From positions 2,747,974-2,811,973 of the forward strand of contig JAQJVL010000047.1 of NCBI GenBank assembly GCA_035578905.1: 64,000 bases of DNA, written 5' to 3'. Numbering within the stretch: position 1 is the first letter of the stretch; each line of letters opens with the position of its first letter. The notes beneath the pieces were generated by a model, which saw only the letters and a list, made by a program, of their open reading frames with translations, had not been told where the DNA came from and ran no database searches. This DNA comes from Stictocephala bisonia (lineage: Eukaryota > Arthropoda > Insecta > Hemiptera > Membracidae). The translations under genes and the position numbers were made by a program. Shown piece by piece: positions 11,735 to 22,769 of this stretch.

Positions 11735-11887
11735 CAACAGTGGAAAGTAATAAATAGTTTGACAGGAGAGGCCTCAAACAAGAAAATAGAGCGCATTGAG
11801 TTACAAGACAGAACAATCACGACAGACCCAAGCGTTATCGCAGATGAGATAAACAAATACCTCATCGCTGTCCAAGCCGATAAATAA
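11735..11887 (+). pseudogene. LINE fragment, linker ahead of reverse transcriptase
   Basis: An open stretch begins around SQQWKVINSLTGE and ends at the TAA at 11885-11887. It includes ADEINKYLIAVQ. The pattern (Trp-Lys-x-Ile-Asn, then a region ending in a phrase for an asparagine-rich short helix) is the segment between the endonuclease and reverse transcriptase of CR1/Jockey-like LINEs. The same segment of the LINE at 29.6 kb reads LQWKIVN and ADTINNYLIEVQ, so this is a small dead relative of that element. Only about 50 codons remain. Confidence 0.6.
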
Positions 11888-13273
11888 GTCATATTCGAAG
11901 TGCTATAATGAAAAACGCCACAGAGTGCGGCTATAGTTTATTTTATTATTATATAGACTCTGTAGTTACTTAAAATTAGTTATTTCTTATGTTATTGCTG
12001 GTCACGCTACTTGTGAAGTGTTACCAGTGTAATTCCAGAGTGTCTTTTCCAGAGAAATTGAAAATATAAATAAATTGCAATTTATCCATACTTTCACATC
12101 TAGTAAAATAATAGAAACGTGCATGAAAACCAGATGTGTTAACTTTAATTGTATTCGCCTTAGACATACTTTTTACAAAGGTCTGATTCAATCAATGCTA
12201 TAGAACGGTATTTTTGGAAGGGGGACATAAACAAAATTTACAATAATTTCAACCTGATTAAAATAATGAAAATTGACTAAATCAGTAGTCTAGTTAGTTA
12301 TATTCTATAACGATAATATTTCCTAACCAATTTCAATTGACATTGAGATTGTTTTTCTCAAGAAGTAATAATAGTCATAACTTTATAATTCTTAAAAAAA
12401 CTGACCATTCACCAAACAATGAAATATTTTACAAACAATCATGTAATTACTTGGAACCAAAAAATATGTTAATGTTAAAGACAGTAATAATAAAACAGAC
12501 ATTTATAATAAAAAGATAAATAATGCTATTTTAAAATAAATGCCTATACACAGATTGTCAGGCCATAAGATGAAAGCTATTTTTATCTTGTATACAAGTA
12601 GATTAGTGGTTTTGTTATGATTTTTTCTAACCCTATCACGACATTTTAATCTAACCTGGGTTTTATATTTTGCCCAGTATTATTCTATATAAATATCATA
12701 GGCCTATTTCAATATTTATTTTGCCAAAGAAATAAATAATGTCACATTTTTTAATATTTCACTATATTAAATATTCCTGGAATATTTGCAGATTAATTTC
12801 ATAATTGAAATGGGAGTCATTGATTGGATTTGAAAACAATTTATTTTTTAATCAATTACCGAATACGAAAAAATTAATGATTTAGTCCAACAGTCGATTT
12901 AATCACCTAATCGATGGTTAAAATGCAATGAATAAAGATTTTTCAGATGGGCTATATAATATGAAAATGTTTACTTAAATCAGCAGTAATTATCGCCAGC
13001 ATTGCCGATAAGTTAGCGGTCTATTCAAGTGTGTCTATTTACAAATACATGGTGTGTTAATCATATAAATCAATATGTTGTTTTAATTTATTCAGTTATA
13101 AATATTTCTTTATTCAAAATGAATGTCAACTGAGTTTTACTGTAATAGTATCAACACAGTATTCTATATTATTCGAAAGAGATGCAAGCAAATGAAATAA
13201 CAGACAACCCGGATAAAAGTTGGCAATATTTATCAAAGCAGGACGTTGTTTGTGTGTGTGACTAGAGGAAGGA

Positions 13274-13361
13274 GAGGGCGGGGCGGCTGTCTGGAGAATG
13301 GGAGAGTGGGTTGAGGAGGGGAGGGCGGGGCGGCTGTCTGGAGAATGGGAGAGTGGGTTAA
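13274..13361. repeat. 47-bp direct duplication, G-rich
   Basis: Two adjacent near-identical units start at 13274 and 13321, both beginning GAGGGCGGGGCGGCTGTCTG. They lie in an unusually G-rich, purine-biased stretch (13255-13460) inside AT-rich DNA. It might be a promoter-like island or part of an unrecognised element. No downstream coding exon was found. Confidence 0.8.
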
Positions 13362-14030
13362 GAGGAGGGAAGTGAGAGAGAGACGGAAGAGCGTGCGAGA
13401 GAGAGAGGAAATAGGGCTATGCGCAGCGCAGCGTGGGGCCTCAAAACAGTTTTGGGGCCTCGCCACAACTCTCCCATATGGATGGAGTATCTCTTTATAT
13501 AGTAAAATCAATGATAATACATACAATAAATGACAAAATATTTTTTAATGTATTTTTAATTATTATTTATTAATTATTATTTTTAATTATTTAATAGTTA
13601 TTAAGTGTTACTTAAGAGGTTTCTATTAATAAATACAAGATTTGTTAAAAAAATAGGTGTGTTCATTTCAACTACTTTTGTGGTGGTAAAATACTAACCT
13701 CTAAGTGTAAATTTGTAGTGAGCACTCAGTACCAAACACTGCGGATAAAATTGTAACCAGTAACTATAAAGGTTTAAATTTCCCTCTATGTTATTCTTAT
13801 GGACAAAAAACATATTTTGAGAGCTTCCTATGCCCTTCAGGTTAAATATATTGTGAAATGGAGACCTTATTGCACAACTACAAATAAGAGCAACTTATTT
13901 GACATCTCAATCGTTAGAAGTGATATAGAAATAAGGGAGCAGTTACGTTAAGAAAAAAACTGCTTCACATATTATACATAAGAATTCAAACAATATTTTT
14001 TTTTCAAATATTAAACTTTACCTGCTAGTT

Positions 14031-14160
14031 AATATGGGCTGCAGGCCTCTGTGTGATGCTTATCTGATGAATAAAGTACCAACTGTCAATTCTGTTGGAG
14101 ACTCAATCTCAAACCTTGGACTTTCAACTCTTCAGCCTTAACTACCTTGTCAGCAATTTC
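14031..14160 (-). mobile_element. tRNA-derived SINE, copy 1 (intronic)
   Basis: The reverse complement has tRNA-like spacing (AAGGTAGTTAAGGC, then GGTTTGAGATT) and then shares GGCCTGCAG near its 3' part with the copy at 14545-14690. It lies 50 bp upstream of a transporter exon in the presumed preceding intron. It is diverged, and its ends are approximate. Confidence 0.55.
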
Positions 14161-14206
14161 GTGTGATTTTTCAATATTGTATTATATCAATTATATATAT
14201 TTTCAG

Positions 14207-14379
14207 AATGTCCCAATGGGTAAAAACTGCAGTTGCAGTTGGCATGCTGCTCACCTACCCAATCATGTTCTATGTACCAGTAGCTCTTATATGGCCTGCT
14301 GTAATCAGTCGTTGGGGACCTTTTGAGAAGCCAGCAAAGTATGAATATATTCTCAGGATGTTGCTCTGTCTTCTTACTT
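14207..14379 (+). CDS. SLC36/pathetic-like amino-acid transporter, penultimate exon
   Basis: SLC36 proteins carry small neutral amino acids with protons across plasma or lysosomal membranes. This exon follows a T-rich acceptor (TTTCAG, 14201-14206) and ends at a good donor (CTT|GTAAGT, 14380). It encodes about 57 residues including the conserved hydrophobic run around LLTYPIMFYVPVALIWPAV, which matches a late transmembrane segment of the family, and RWGPFEKPAKYEYILRMLL. The phase carries over cleanly into the exon at 15121. Earlier exons are not found upstream in the window. The product name rests on family likeness; the exact member is not certain. Confidence 0.85.
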
Positions 14380-15120
14380 GTAAGTAGATTTATAAACAAA
14401 TAGACTTTAGCTTTTAGTTTAATTGTAATGGTCAGAAGCGTAATCGGTTGAAGATAATCTGTACGTTTTTGAGTAACCAAGAGTGAACTCAATCAAAATC
14501 AAATAGATATAAGTATTTTTTTTAATTTTACTCACCAGTTTACATCAGATTGCAGGCCTTTATTTGAACTTAATTAAACAAGTGAAGTACCGGGCATGAG
14601 CTCAGATAGGAATCCGAACTTTGGACCTCTCACTACAAAGTCCGAAGCCTTGATACTAAGCCACCTTACTTGCAAAAATATACAGCCTTTGAAAGAGATC
14701 AGAAGGTTGTTTATTATTTATTTATTTAATCAATCAGTTAAAGTTACAATATCAGAAACACAGTGTAAAAAGTTATCCTTTTAGCTAAGCTAACCGAGTG
14801 AAATAAATGCACTAGTATTATATACCATGAATTGAATATGCTCCAAGAAGCTACATTGTTGAAAATGAATTTCTAGACACTCAACCTAAAAACATAACAC
14901 TCAGTAAGTCATACAACTGATATATTTCTGAAAGCTCAGTGTTGAAAATTATTTTGGGGTTTTGTGGCACTAACACAGACTAGACTGAATATAAAACTCA
15001 TTTCCAGTCTAAAAGAAAATAACATAACCAACCTATAGGAGCGTGTGACGAGTACCTTCTTGGTTTAAAGCTCCTTTGATAACAAGTGCTATACAGTATT
15101 ATTTTTTTGTTGTGTTTTAG
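14380..15120 (+). other. Last intron of the transporter gene
   Basis: A 741-bp intron with GT-AG ends (GTAAGT at 14380, TGTTTTAG ending at 15120). It holds a SINE at about 14545-14690 and otherwise featureless AT-rich DNA. Confidence 0.85.
14545..14690 (-). mobile_element. tRNA-derived SINE, copy 2 (intronic)
   Basis: On the minus strand box A-like TGGCTTAGTATCAAGG and box B-like AGTTCGGATTCC are correctly spaced for an RNA polymerase III promoter. The body shares the GCAGGCCT and GTGAAGTACC blocks with copy 1 at 14031. The insertion lies antisense in the last intron of the transporter gene. Confidence 0.7.
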
Positions 15121-15380
15121 TTGTATTGGCAGAAATTGTACCCAATTTGGGTCTGTTCATCTCTCTTGTTGGAGCTGTCTCCAGCACTGCATTGGCTCTT
15201 GTATTTCCCCCACTGTGTGATCTACTTGTGCGCTGGGAAGAACAAGACTATGGTCTCTTTTCATGGAGGAAGATGGTTGACTATTTGACCCTTGTGGTGG
15301 CAGTATTTGGCTTTTGTACAGGAACATATTTTAGTCTGCAGGAAATTGTACGAAACGTTTTAAACTCTTCAGTTAAGTAA
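15121..15380 (+). CDS. SLC36/pathetic-like amino-acid transporter, last coding exon
   Basis: The exon begins after GTTTTAG (15114-15120). It completes the split codon of the previous exon as Phe and continues VLAEIVPNLGLFISLVGAV, one of the best conserved blocks of the SLC36 carboxyl half. A second membrane segment (LTLVVAVFGFCTGTYFSLQEI) follows, and the protein stops at TAA (15378-15380). It lies in the same orientation as the exon at 14207, with which it forms about 143 residues of the carboxyl end. No frameshift or odd residue is seen, so the gene looks functional. Confidence 0.9.
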
Positions 15381-16445
15381 CTATTGCAAATGCTAACATT
15401 TTTTATCTTGGGAACAATAGTACATTTACAATTATCAGCATTAAGAAAGCTCTGAATATTTAGGTCTAATTGAGAGTAAAAGTAATTTAAAAATTATTTA
15501 CAGTATTTAACTCTACATACTTAAAAATATATATATAAAGTTAAAACGCTAAGATTAGTATGTGCTGTAGTAATAACAAGTATTATTTCTTGCTTTTGTA
15601 ATTTCCAATTCAGCGATATATAAAGGTGGTAATATAAAAATGTACATATCAGCAATAATGTTGGAAACAGCTGATTCTAAAACCATTCAGCACCACTTAA
15701 TGTAAATATGTATACAAAGTAAATTATTATGCTAACATAGAGCTTTGTCTGTGATATAGTTAATTTATTTCAGATTTAGATGTACAGTGGATATTAGTTC
15801 TAATAGTTTTAGTCTAATGCAGTTGTATTTAACATTGCATATGTTTTTGTTAGAATTAGTTTGTTTTGTACTGTAAATTTGTTTAACTTATTTATTTATT
15901 TATATTTTTATCATCATATACAGCACATAATGATTATGTTAACCTAAATAGTTCTACTTTATTTTGAAACAGATCTTAAAATGATTAGAATGGTTTGTGT
16001 TTTGATTAACATTGTTTTTACCATTTTATATTAATTATATTTTTCACTAATAACAATGATTGAAAACGCATTTAATCGAATTCAATTAGTTTGACCACGA
16101 TAAAACACTTCTTTGTCTTTATAGTTCAGTTGACACAGAGTAAATCAAATTCAGTACCTACAAAATGTAAGAAAACATATCATATTAAAATTCTTGACTT
16201 TGATTGAATATGTACTAACAAAATATAAAATATGACTGCTCTTTCTTTGTATGATCTGTTATCTTTATAGTATTTGTAAAATTTAAATATTATTTGCATT
16301 AAATTTGAATCGTTTTGAGTAGTACGCTTAGGTACTTCAGTTCTTTATTTGTAATGTTGTAGAATTGTTGGAATTACATTTAAGATTTAGAATTATATGA
16401 AATTTATTTTGGAAATATACATTTTATATAATTCATAATAAACTT
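15381..16445 (+). other. Probable 3' UTR of the transporter gene
   Basis: About 1.06 kb of AT-rich, unrepeated DNA follows the stop codon. A clear AATAAA lies near 16436 (ATAATAAACTTG), a likely polyadenylation signal. The exact transcript end is inferred. Confidence 0.55.
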
Positions 16446-16609
16446 GTTTACTTACACAATTTAGAAGTAGACTTGATCTTTTACAACTGATCTGTAGTCT
16501 TGTCTTTTACAACTAGACTACATTGGATCCTAGAAAATTGTATTTAAAATTGGGAGACAGGAAAAAGGTTCAAGTTGTTTTTTAGTACGTTTAAAGAATG
16601 AAATATGTA

Positions 16610-17720
16610 TATGAATGGAAATGTTAAAATGTGATTCTCTCCGAAGACACCTCTACATGATGGTTGTCTATTGAGACTGAATATAATCTGAATTGCTTTT
16701 TTTGGGCAATGAAAATTTGCTTAGTTTTAGTGCTGACATCACCCCTAATCGGAACTCCATAAGATAGTATAGGAAAGACAACCATAATAAGCTGTAAGAA
16801 GAATTCTACTGTCTGAAAAATATGACAACTTAGGAAGCAAGAACTGTGTTGGACCTAATTTTTTACAAACCGTGTTAATTTGATCATGAAAGTTAAGGTT
16901 TAACTATATAATAATATCCAAAAAATAGCACTGGAGTCTGAACTCATCTCCATGTCCCCCATCATCACCTGACACACATCAATTTAAAGAACTGACACAC
17001 ATCACCTGACACACCTTTATTTTTCAAGAAAATCCGTACAACTTTGGGATTTTCCACATTAATATTTAAGTGGTTTTCAGATAATTACTGTAAGATAGAA
17101 CTTATTTCCATAAAAATGTCTATCTCCAACTGCTTGTAATATTTTTTGGCAATTCTGAGGGAAATATTGTATGCAAACAGGCAAAGATTTTCCCTGGATA
17201 TACAACTGGACATGTCATTAAAAATAATAAAAATAACACAGGGCCCAGAACAGATCCCTGTGGCAATCCTGGTTTTTAACCTTAAGACTTCGGATTCTTT
17301 ATTTTTAAAATACACGAATTCATAAATATAAGGAACTAAAACAACTTGTGATCTGTTTTCTAAATATGAAGATATCCAATCATGTGATTTTCCTCTAAAA
17401 CCAAGCTGCTTCAATTTTCTAAGCAACACTGAATGATTGATGTGATCAAAAACTTTACTTAGATCCATGAATATTTTGAAGGCGTGCATTTGTTTGTCTA
17501 GTCAAGAATACAAGCTGAATATGCAATGTAAAAGAGCATTTATAATGGACTTATTATTCTGAAAACCAAACTGTTCCTCGTATATTACATTATTAGCATC
17601 ATATATTAATAAATATATTAGCATCAGGAAAAGATGTTAGTCAATTCAGAAGTATCTTTTCTACAATATAAAAAATTTAGACAAAATTGATACTGGTATG
17701 GGTCTAAAACTATCTGGATG
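16610..17720 (-). pseudogene. CR1/Jockey-like LINE, reverse transcriptase fragment
   Basis: Reading leftwards, pieces of a reverse transcriptase appear in the right order. They are PDSFRPIPVSILSKF (about 17700), EEQFGFQNNKS (about 17575), the open frame 17085-17489 with MDLSKVFDHINHSVLLRKL and CLFAYNISL in place of the catalytic FADD block, and a thumb region ending near ILLTAYYGCL (about 16790). Stops and frameshifts separate the pieces, and the catalytic aspartates are damaged. The thumb resembles that of the LINE at 27.9-28.9 kb. The 5' part of the element is missing. Confidence 0.75.
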
Positions 17721-17744
17721 GTGGGAATTTTGTTTATAGGTTTT

Positions 17745-18136
17745 TTGTTTTTTGTGTTATTATTTTTTTTCTTACAGACAACATTTGCAGTCTTAAGCAA
17801 TGATGGAAATGTACACTCATCCACACTCTCAGGTCCTAAGCTTTTCAAAAGATTCTTAAACTCGTATTCCAATCGTTGGATACTGCTGCAAGCACAGTTA
17901 TCAGGACCGTACGTTGCATTGGTATTTGCAGACTTATAAACACACACTATAAAACACTCTATAAAATGTTGACCAAACCTTGTAGTTCTCATCATTGTAC
18001 ACTTAAACCTTAACTTTGTATCTTCAACAGATTGTGCTATTTCACCCATACGTTGGAGTTTTTCTGGAGATTCTAAAGTCCAGGTTGGTTTAGCAAACCT
18101 CAGCTCAAACATAATTGTTAATAAGTTTTCATTCAA
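17745..18136 (-). pseudogene. Unrecognised small protein, copy A
   Basis: An open frame of about 125 residues; no family is recognised. It contains KLQRMGEIAQSVED, then MRTTRFGQHFIECFIVCV, a Cys-x-Cys (CAC) and EYEFKNLLKSLGPE. These blocks recur in copies B (22470-22663) and C (22770-23153). DNA upstream of the frame is also alignable with copy C (both have GGTAACAACC), which shows shared leader or promoter sequence. There is no ATG at the start of the open frame, so it may be an internal exon. The carboxyl end runs into an A-rich stretch and then the LINE fragment at 16610-17720, where it may have been cut or fused. Confidence 0.45.
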
Positions 18137-18479
18137 GTCACCTGTTTGGTTGTTACCCTAATGCATGTTGAGAGTGGACTGCGCTAAAATGGACTACTCA
18201 CCTCTGTTAAGTATAGGATAAATGGTGGTGGGGTAATAACCGGTTTCTAATAAATGAGTTCAATCCAACTGAAATAAAAACTTTGTATTTCCAAAATTAG
18301 AGCTCAGGTAGTTGCTGTTATTTTATACTTTAGCTCAAAATTATTTTCTTCAACGTATTTACCCATTTTTAAGTTTTTCTACAGACTTTAAAGCTTAAGA
18401 AGACTTGACAAGCATATAACAGAAATCTAATACATAAAGCTCAATTTGATTGTGAATAAACCCGCACAGTTCCAAAAAG
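18137..18479 (-). other. Leader or intron of copy A
   Basis: On the minus strand a consensus donor AG|GTGAGT lies at about 18209 and a T-rich acceptor TTTATTTCAG at about 18277. They would bound a small exon, but that exon has no long open frame. The stretch 18160-18230 aligns loosely with 22740-22820 ahead of copy C. Confidence 0.35.
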
Positions 18480-18665
18480 TTAAAATCCCACCAAAGATCT
18501 AATCATAGCTTCAGCATCTGTCTTGACGGTACTGCTACCTCCCATTACTTGTATTGGTAGGTTCTGTGGCAGTTGACCTTGACTAACATCATTTTCCTGT
18601 GTCGTACTACGTGTTATAGAGGAAACAGTTGGATCTTGAATATTTTCATAAGTGTTACCCTCCAT
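18480..18665 (-). CDS. Possible first exon, 61 codons, unknown product
   Basis: An open frame from ATG (18663-18665), beginning MEGNTYENIQDP and ending MIRSLVGF. It is rich in Ser, Thr and Gln, with no signal peptide or membrane segment. No family is recognised. It lies 350 bp upstream of copy A on the same strand and downstream of a TATA-like TTATAATA (18789-18797) and the NF-kB-like site cluster, so it may be the start of copy A's gene. It could also be chance. Confidence 0.3.
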   Translation of the reverse strand: MEGNTYENIQDPTVSSITRSTTQENDVSQGQLPQNLPIQVMGGSSTVKTDAEAMIRSLVGF

Positions 18666-18869
18666 AGAGAAAAGTTGAGATGATTCTGACGCGTTTGTAA
18701 ATGCGCAGCGCTTTATCTATAGGATGTTTTCCCCCACCAACAGACTGATGTATGAGACTATGCGTACAAGTAGCGTGAAATAAATAGAGTATTATAAGAT
18801 GAATAAAACGCAACCTCTCCCGTCCAAATCGGAGTACAAATAACCGTGTAAACAAAGAAAAACTAAATT

Positions 18870-19015
18870 AGAGGGATTTTCCCACGAAATACTCTGGAAC
18901 CGGGGAATTTCTCCCTCCTGAGAGGGAATTTCTCTTACAAAAAACGAAAACAAAGAAAACTGGTGTGAGAAAACTTGAGGGAATTTTAAGGGAAATTCGA
19001 GGGGGATACCCCATA
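18870..19015. promoter_or_regulatory. Cluster of NF-kB/Rel-like sites
   Basis: Within 145 bp are GGGATTTTCCC (18873), GGGGAATTTCTCCC (18902), GGGAATTTCTC (18924), GGGAATTTTA (18979), GGGAAATTC (18990) and GGGGGATACCCC (19001). The first three fit the Rel consensus GGGRNNYYCC or its insect variants. Such clusters mark Toll/Imd-responsive promoters in insects. The nearest downstream start is the ATG at 18665 on the minus strand, about 210 bp away with a TATA-like box between. Function is inferred from the motif density only. Confidence 0.5.
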
Positions 19016-19079
19016 ATTTGGGAATTGTGAGGGAGAAATATCATGTAAAAAGGTCAGCGTTGTATGGTTTCTCCATACT

Positions 19080-19510
19080 GCTGCGGGGGCCACTGCGATG
19101 AAGACTGGCCTGACTAACAGGAAGCCCGCTTTCAAGTGTGGTGAAGAGACCGGGAGCCTGCCTGACTGGGATTCCACTGGCAAGAGCGGTGAAGACGCAG
19201 AGCCCGGCTTGCCTCGACTCGCTGAAGCCCACTGGCCAGTGCGGTAAAGATGCGGGAGCCTGGGCCTTGCTGGAGAGGCATCGGTGGCTGGCTGAACTGG
19301 GTGGAGAGCTGCCTGCGGAGAGCTTAATGGAAGCCCGCTGAGCAGGTGCGGCAGAAGATAGGTAGGTATAGGTGATTCTGCGAGGGTCCTTGGGCGCTCC
19401 GGCTCGCTTCGGCTTGAGCGGATGAGCGGTCAAGGAGGCCCCTGCCCACTTCGGATGGGCAGCAGATAGCCAGGTGAGAACCGCCGCCCCGCACGGTTCT
19501 TCTCCAATAA
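19080..19510. repeat. GC-rich stretch with diverged ~52-bp repeats
   Basis: A sharp rise in G+C compared with the flanks. Related units appear at about 19121, 19170 and 19225, each around a GAAGCCCNCT, AGTGCGGTGAAGA, GGGAGCCTG pattern, and fade toward 19340. Open frames on both strands (19041-19433 minus, 19138-19341 plus) follow from the composition and have no recognisable protein. It may be the 5' end of a retroelement or a CpG-type promoter. Confidence 0.6.
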
Positions 19511-19851
19511 GCGTTGGTGCAATAGGAGTCGGGCTAAAATCATTTCCCTTAAAAATGTTCGTATAGCGTCATCTGCAGTCGTTGTAGCCATTCTTTCCTT
19601 GCTACGTTTAACCCAAGCTAACTCTCTTCCTTCGTTTTAACTTCTATTCTTATAACTCATTTGTTTACGGACACCAAACCGGTGCAAATGAGTTTATATT
19701 TCGTTTACACATACGACTAGCGTTGCCTTCTGTTATATATTAATGCTGATCTAATCTTTACAATCAGCTGATTATTTTATAATAAGAATGTTATGACCAG
19801 AATGTATTTGTTTGGAAAAATCAGTTTATAAAATGGGCTATTACAAATGAG

Positions 19852-21150
19852 TTGAACGTTTTTAGTTGTTTCATTTTAATCAAGTTATTTTATTGGCGAC
19901 GAAGAAAACTAAACAAAATAACTTCAAGAAGAAAGAAGTATCAGAGTGACAATTTGGTTGAAACAGAAAGAGAAGTTATCAAAAACAAGATGCAAGAGGA
20001 GAGAGGTGCTTGGTGTAATGTTGCGTTTGAAAAGTTTCAAGAAGACACCGAAACATGGGACTCGTTCATTGGACGACTTGAAAATTATTTTGCTATGGTG
20101 AGTGTTGATGAAAATAATGACATGAGAAAAACTCAGATATTGATTCATACTATGGGTGTAAGTACTTACCAGCAGCTTTGCGATCATCTTAGTCCAGACA
20201 GACCTAGCTCAAGGAAGTACCAGGAACTGGTAGATGTAGTTGATAAGTTACTCAACCCTAGACCAAGCCTGAACTGAACAATACAATTTCACTGGAAGAA
20301 AACAAAAAGAAGGAGAGTCTGTAAAACAATGCCTTTGTGATTTAAAGAAGTTGGCTAAATATTGCAACTTCAAATGTGAAAAATGCAGGGCATCAACTCA
20401 AAAAGCACATGTAAGACAGCAGTTCATATCAGGGTTGCACAACAAGAATATATTGAAAGAACTGCTGAAAAGTCATGATAATATGTCCCTTTCAGAGTGT
20501 GTAGAGACTGCCCAGGCTATGGAAAAGGCCACAGAAGAGGCTGACCTAATACATGGTAATGAAAGTGTTAGTATTATCAAACAAAAATCATTATCCAATG
20601 AAGAGCCGAAGACAAATGACAAATGTTACCGCTGTAGATCTACAAGCCATGGAAAAGAAGACTGTTTGTTCAAGTCAGCAACATGTTTCATTTGCAAGAA
20701 AGTGGGTCATATAAAACGAGTATGTCAAAACCAGTGGAAAGGAGGACAAACAAAACAGTTAGCAGAGGATGAAAATTTAGAAACCGGATCAGATATGACA
20801 CCAGATCAACTTAATGCATCCATGAAACAATTCAACAGTGATAATTTACCAGAAATGCAACCTAAGCCAAAAAGAATATTGGTGAACTGTTTGGTAGACC
20901 AAAGACCAGTTACGTTTGAGTACGATACTGGGTCAACAGTGTCTACAATTTCAGTTCAAGCTTTTAAAAGGCTTTTTCCTCAAAAAGAATTGTTGAAAAC
21001 TGAACTTACACTAACAACTTACACAGGCGAAGCTATTAAGCCGTTAGGATTTGCTACAGTTTCTATTAGGCTAAACAATCAAGAGGGACGACGAAACATT
21101 TATGTTCTGCCTGGGAACTGCAAGCAATTTTTGGACGAGAATGGATGGTA
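19852..21150 (+). pseudogene. Gypsy gag and protease region
   Basis: Open frames 19852-20277 and 20351-21154 are joined by a frameshift around 20270-20290, where EQYNFTGRKQKEGESVK continues in another frame. The first frame carries the capsid-type retrotransposon gag domain (WDSFIGRLENYF, YQELVDVV). The second carries two CCHC-like knuckles (CYRCRSTSHGKEDC and CFICKKVGHIKRVC), then an aspartic protease with the active-site block YDTGSTVSTI. In the knuckles the usual Gly-His spacing is kept. Protein would be made only as broken pieces. Confidence 0.85.
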
Positions 21151-22000
21151 CTAATGGGAACCAATACTAATATATATACTGTAGAGGACATGAATGAAAC
21201 ACAAAAGGAGAAACTTCTTAACAGCCTCAAAGATGATTTTAAATTGCTTTTCAACAACGACATAGGAAATATTCCTGAGTATAAAGGGCATATCAAATTG
21301 CAGGCAGGAGCATCTCCAGTGTTTAAGCCTCCCAGACCTTTACCATACTCCTTGAAACCCAAGGTAGAACAGGAAATAGACAGACTTTAAAATGATGGAA
21401 TCATTGCCAAGGTATCCTACTCAGCCTGGGGAACACCAGTAGTGCCGATCGTTAAACCAGATGGCACAGTTCGACTTTGTGCAGACTACAAAGTTTCAGT
21501 AAATAAAGCCATAGAGAACTGTTAATTTCCAATACCACGAACGGAAGACATTTTTGCTTCGATAGGCAAAGGCAAGTTTTTCACAACACTAGACATCAAA
21601 CAAGCGTATCTAAATGTGGAAATGGATGACGAGAGTGCCATGATACAAGCTATTTCCACAACCAAGGGTGTTTATCGCGTGAACAGGCTGATGTTTGGAA
21701 TAAACATAGCTCCTGCTATTTGGCAAGAAAGAATTACGATGATTTTAATGGGAGTCGAAGGAGTCCATGTTTTCTACGATGACATTATTGTTGAAGGAAG
21801 AACATTGGAAGAACATCACGTAAGACTGAGAGAAGTTATGAAAAAACTAATGGACAACAATCTTAGAGTAAAATGGAAAAAGTGTAAATTCTTTGAGAGA
21901 CAAGTTGAGTGTCTAGGACACATAATTTCATCAAATGGAATCTCTAAGAGCCATGAAAAAGTGGCCGCAGTACAAGATGCACCACGTCCTAAGAATTGTA
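21145..22000 (+). pseudogene. Gypsy reverse transcriptase, interrupted
   Basis: Reverse transcriptase blocks are visible in order: [68 protein letters not shown], and the catalytic VFYDDIIVEG. In-frame stops lie near 21388 and 21523. The catalytic pair DD is intact. After LGHIISSNGI the similarity ends, so the thumb, RNase H and integrase are lost. The open frame 21616-22152 runs past this break into unrelated DNA. Confidence 0.85.
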
Positions 22001-22469
22001 ATTGTATACAACTGGATGTAAGAAACGAAACTACATTCAATTATATACAACCAAAAATGTTTACAATACATGTATTGAAAAAGGTTTTAAAGGGGTTTAC
22101 GATGGTGTTGGTGTACAAAATCAAAAACATAGTTATTCACACTGTGCATTAAAAAAAGCTCTCCGTCTAGCTGCTTTTTTAGAAAACCCTCTGGAATATA
22201 ACAATGGTGGAGATAAGCATAATAGTAGGGGTAATAGAGGATATAAATACGAGAGTGCGCCGCTAACCATGCACCAGTATTACTCCGAGCTCAAAGGAGA
22301 AGACACCTGTAGCAGCAGCAGCAATATAGAAGAAGGCATAACAACAGTTTCTGCAATCATTGGTTGAACAGTTCAATGCTAAATCAAAATCAACCGTTCT
22401 AGTCACAAAGAAGTGTTCCGAGCTGAAAGAGCAAAAAAGATACATAATTCACAGCATAATTCAAGGACT

Positions 22470-22663
22470 ACAAGGTTTGGTACACATTTTATACAGTGTG
22501 TGTGTGGGCAAATCTTGATGCAAAAGTTGGGCTGAATTGTTGCATTTGTTGTAATATCAAACGTCATGAATATTAATTTACGAAGCTATTAGAAAGCATA
22601 GGAGAATATGAGTGCGGAAAAGAATTGTACACAAGACTAATGGATAAATTAAAGGGAAATTAA
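22470..22663 (+). pseudogene. Unrecognised small protein, copy B
   Basis: A decayed relative of copies A and C. In shifting frames it shows TTRFGTHFIQC (about 22470-22500), GLNCCICCNIKRHEY and LLESIGEYECGKELYTRLM, ending at TAA (22661-22663). The reading frame changes once between the first and second block, and one in-frame stop (TAA near 22575) is present. An open frame just upstream (22002-22367) has no clear likeness to the other copies and may be unrelated. Confidence 0.45.
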
Positions 22664-22769
22664 TAGTACAGTTTGAAAACTTTAGTTTAAGTTAGTAATA
22701 TTGTATACATACAGTAGTAAACAACCATGCATCCCACCACCTTTACATCTCTACCACTCTTTGAGTATC

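Larger units (their letters stand above)
10031..14029. other. Intergenic DNA with minor features
   Basis: No host gene is seen over about 4 kb. Non-coding AT-rich DNA dominates. The two supported features, a LINE scrap near 11735 and a G-rich duplication near 13274, are listed separately. A C/T-rich stretch around 10380-10480 and a short open frame at 10280-10516 have no recognisable similarity. Upstream exons of the transporter gene were not found here. Confidence 0.5.
19789..22000 (+). mobile_element. Gypsy-type LTR retrotransposon, decayed, 3' part lost
   Basis: A presumed 5' LTR of about 100 bp starts TGTTATGACC (19789) and ends just before TTGGCGACGAAG (19891), a primer-site form common in insect gypsy elements. 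Gag, protease and reverse transcriptase follow in order. The pol gene breaks off near 22000 after the RT block LGHIISSNGI, and no RNase H, integrase or 3' LTR follows. Copy B of the unknown gene lies next to the break. The LTR boundaries rest on motif only. Confidence 0.75.

Noticed and set aside
13233..13526. Open frame over the G-rich duplication
   Set aside because: Its Pro/Ser-rich reading comes from a low-complexity purine-biased repeat, not from coding constraint.
17745..18136. Viral origin of the unknown small protein family
   Set aside because: The copies have TATA and poly-A features and Cys-rich blocks, but nothing I can match to a virus protein; naming one would be guessing.
19041..19433. 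130-residue minus-strand frame in the GC-rich stretch
   Set aside because: Frames on both strands are open because of base composition and internal repeats; no domain is seen.
22002..22367. 121-residue frame downstream of the gypsy break
   Set aside because: I could not link it to gypsy, to copy B or to any family; listed only as uncertain context.
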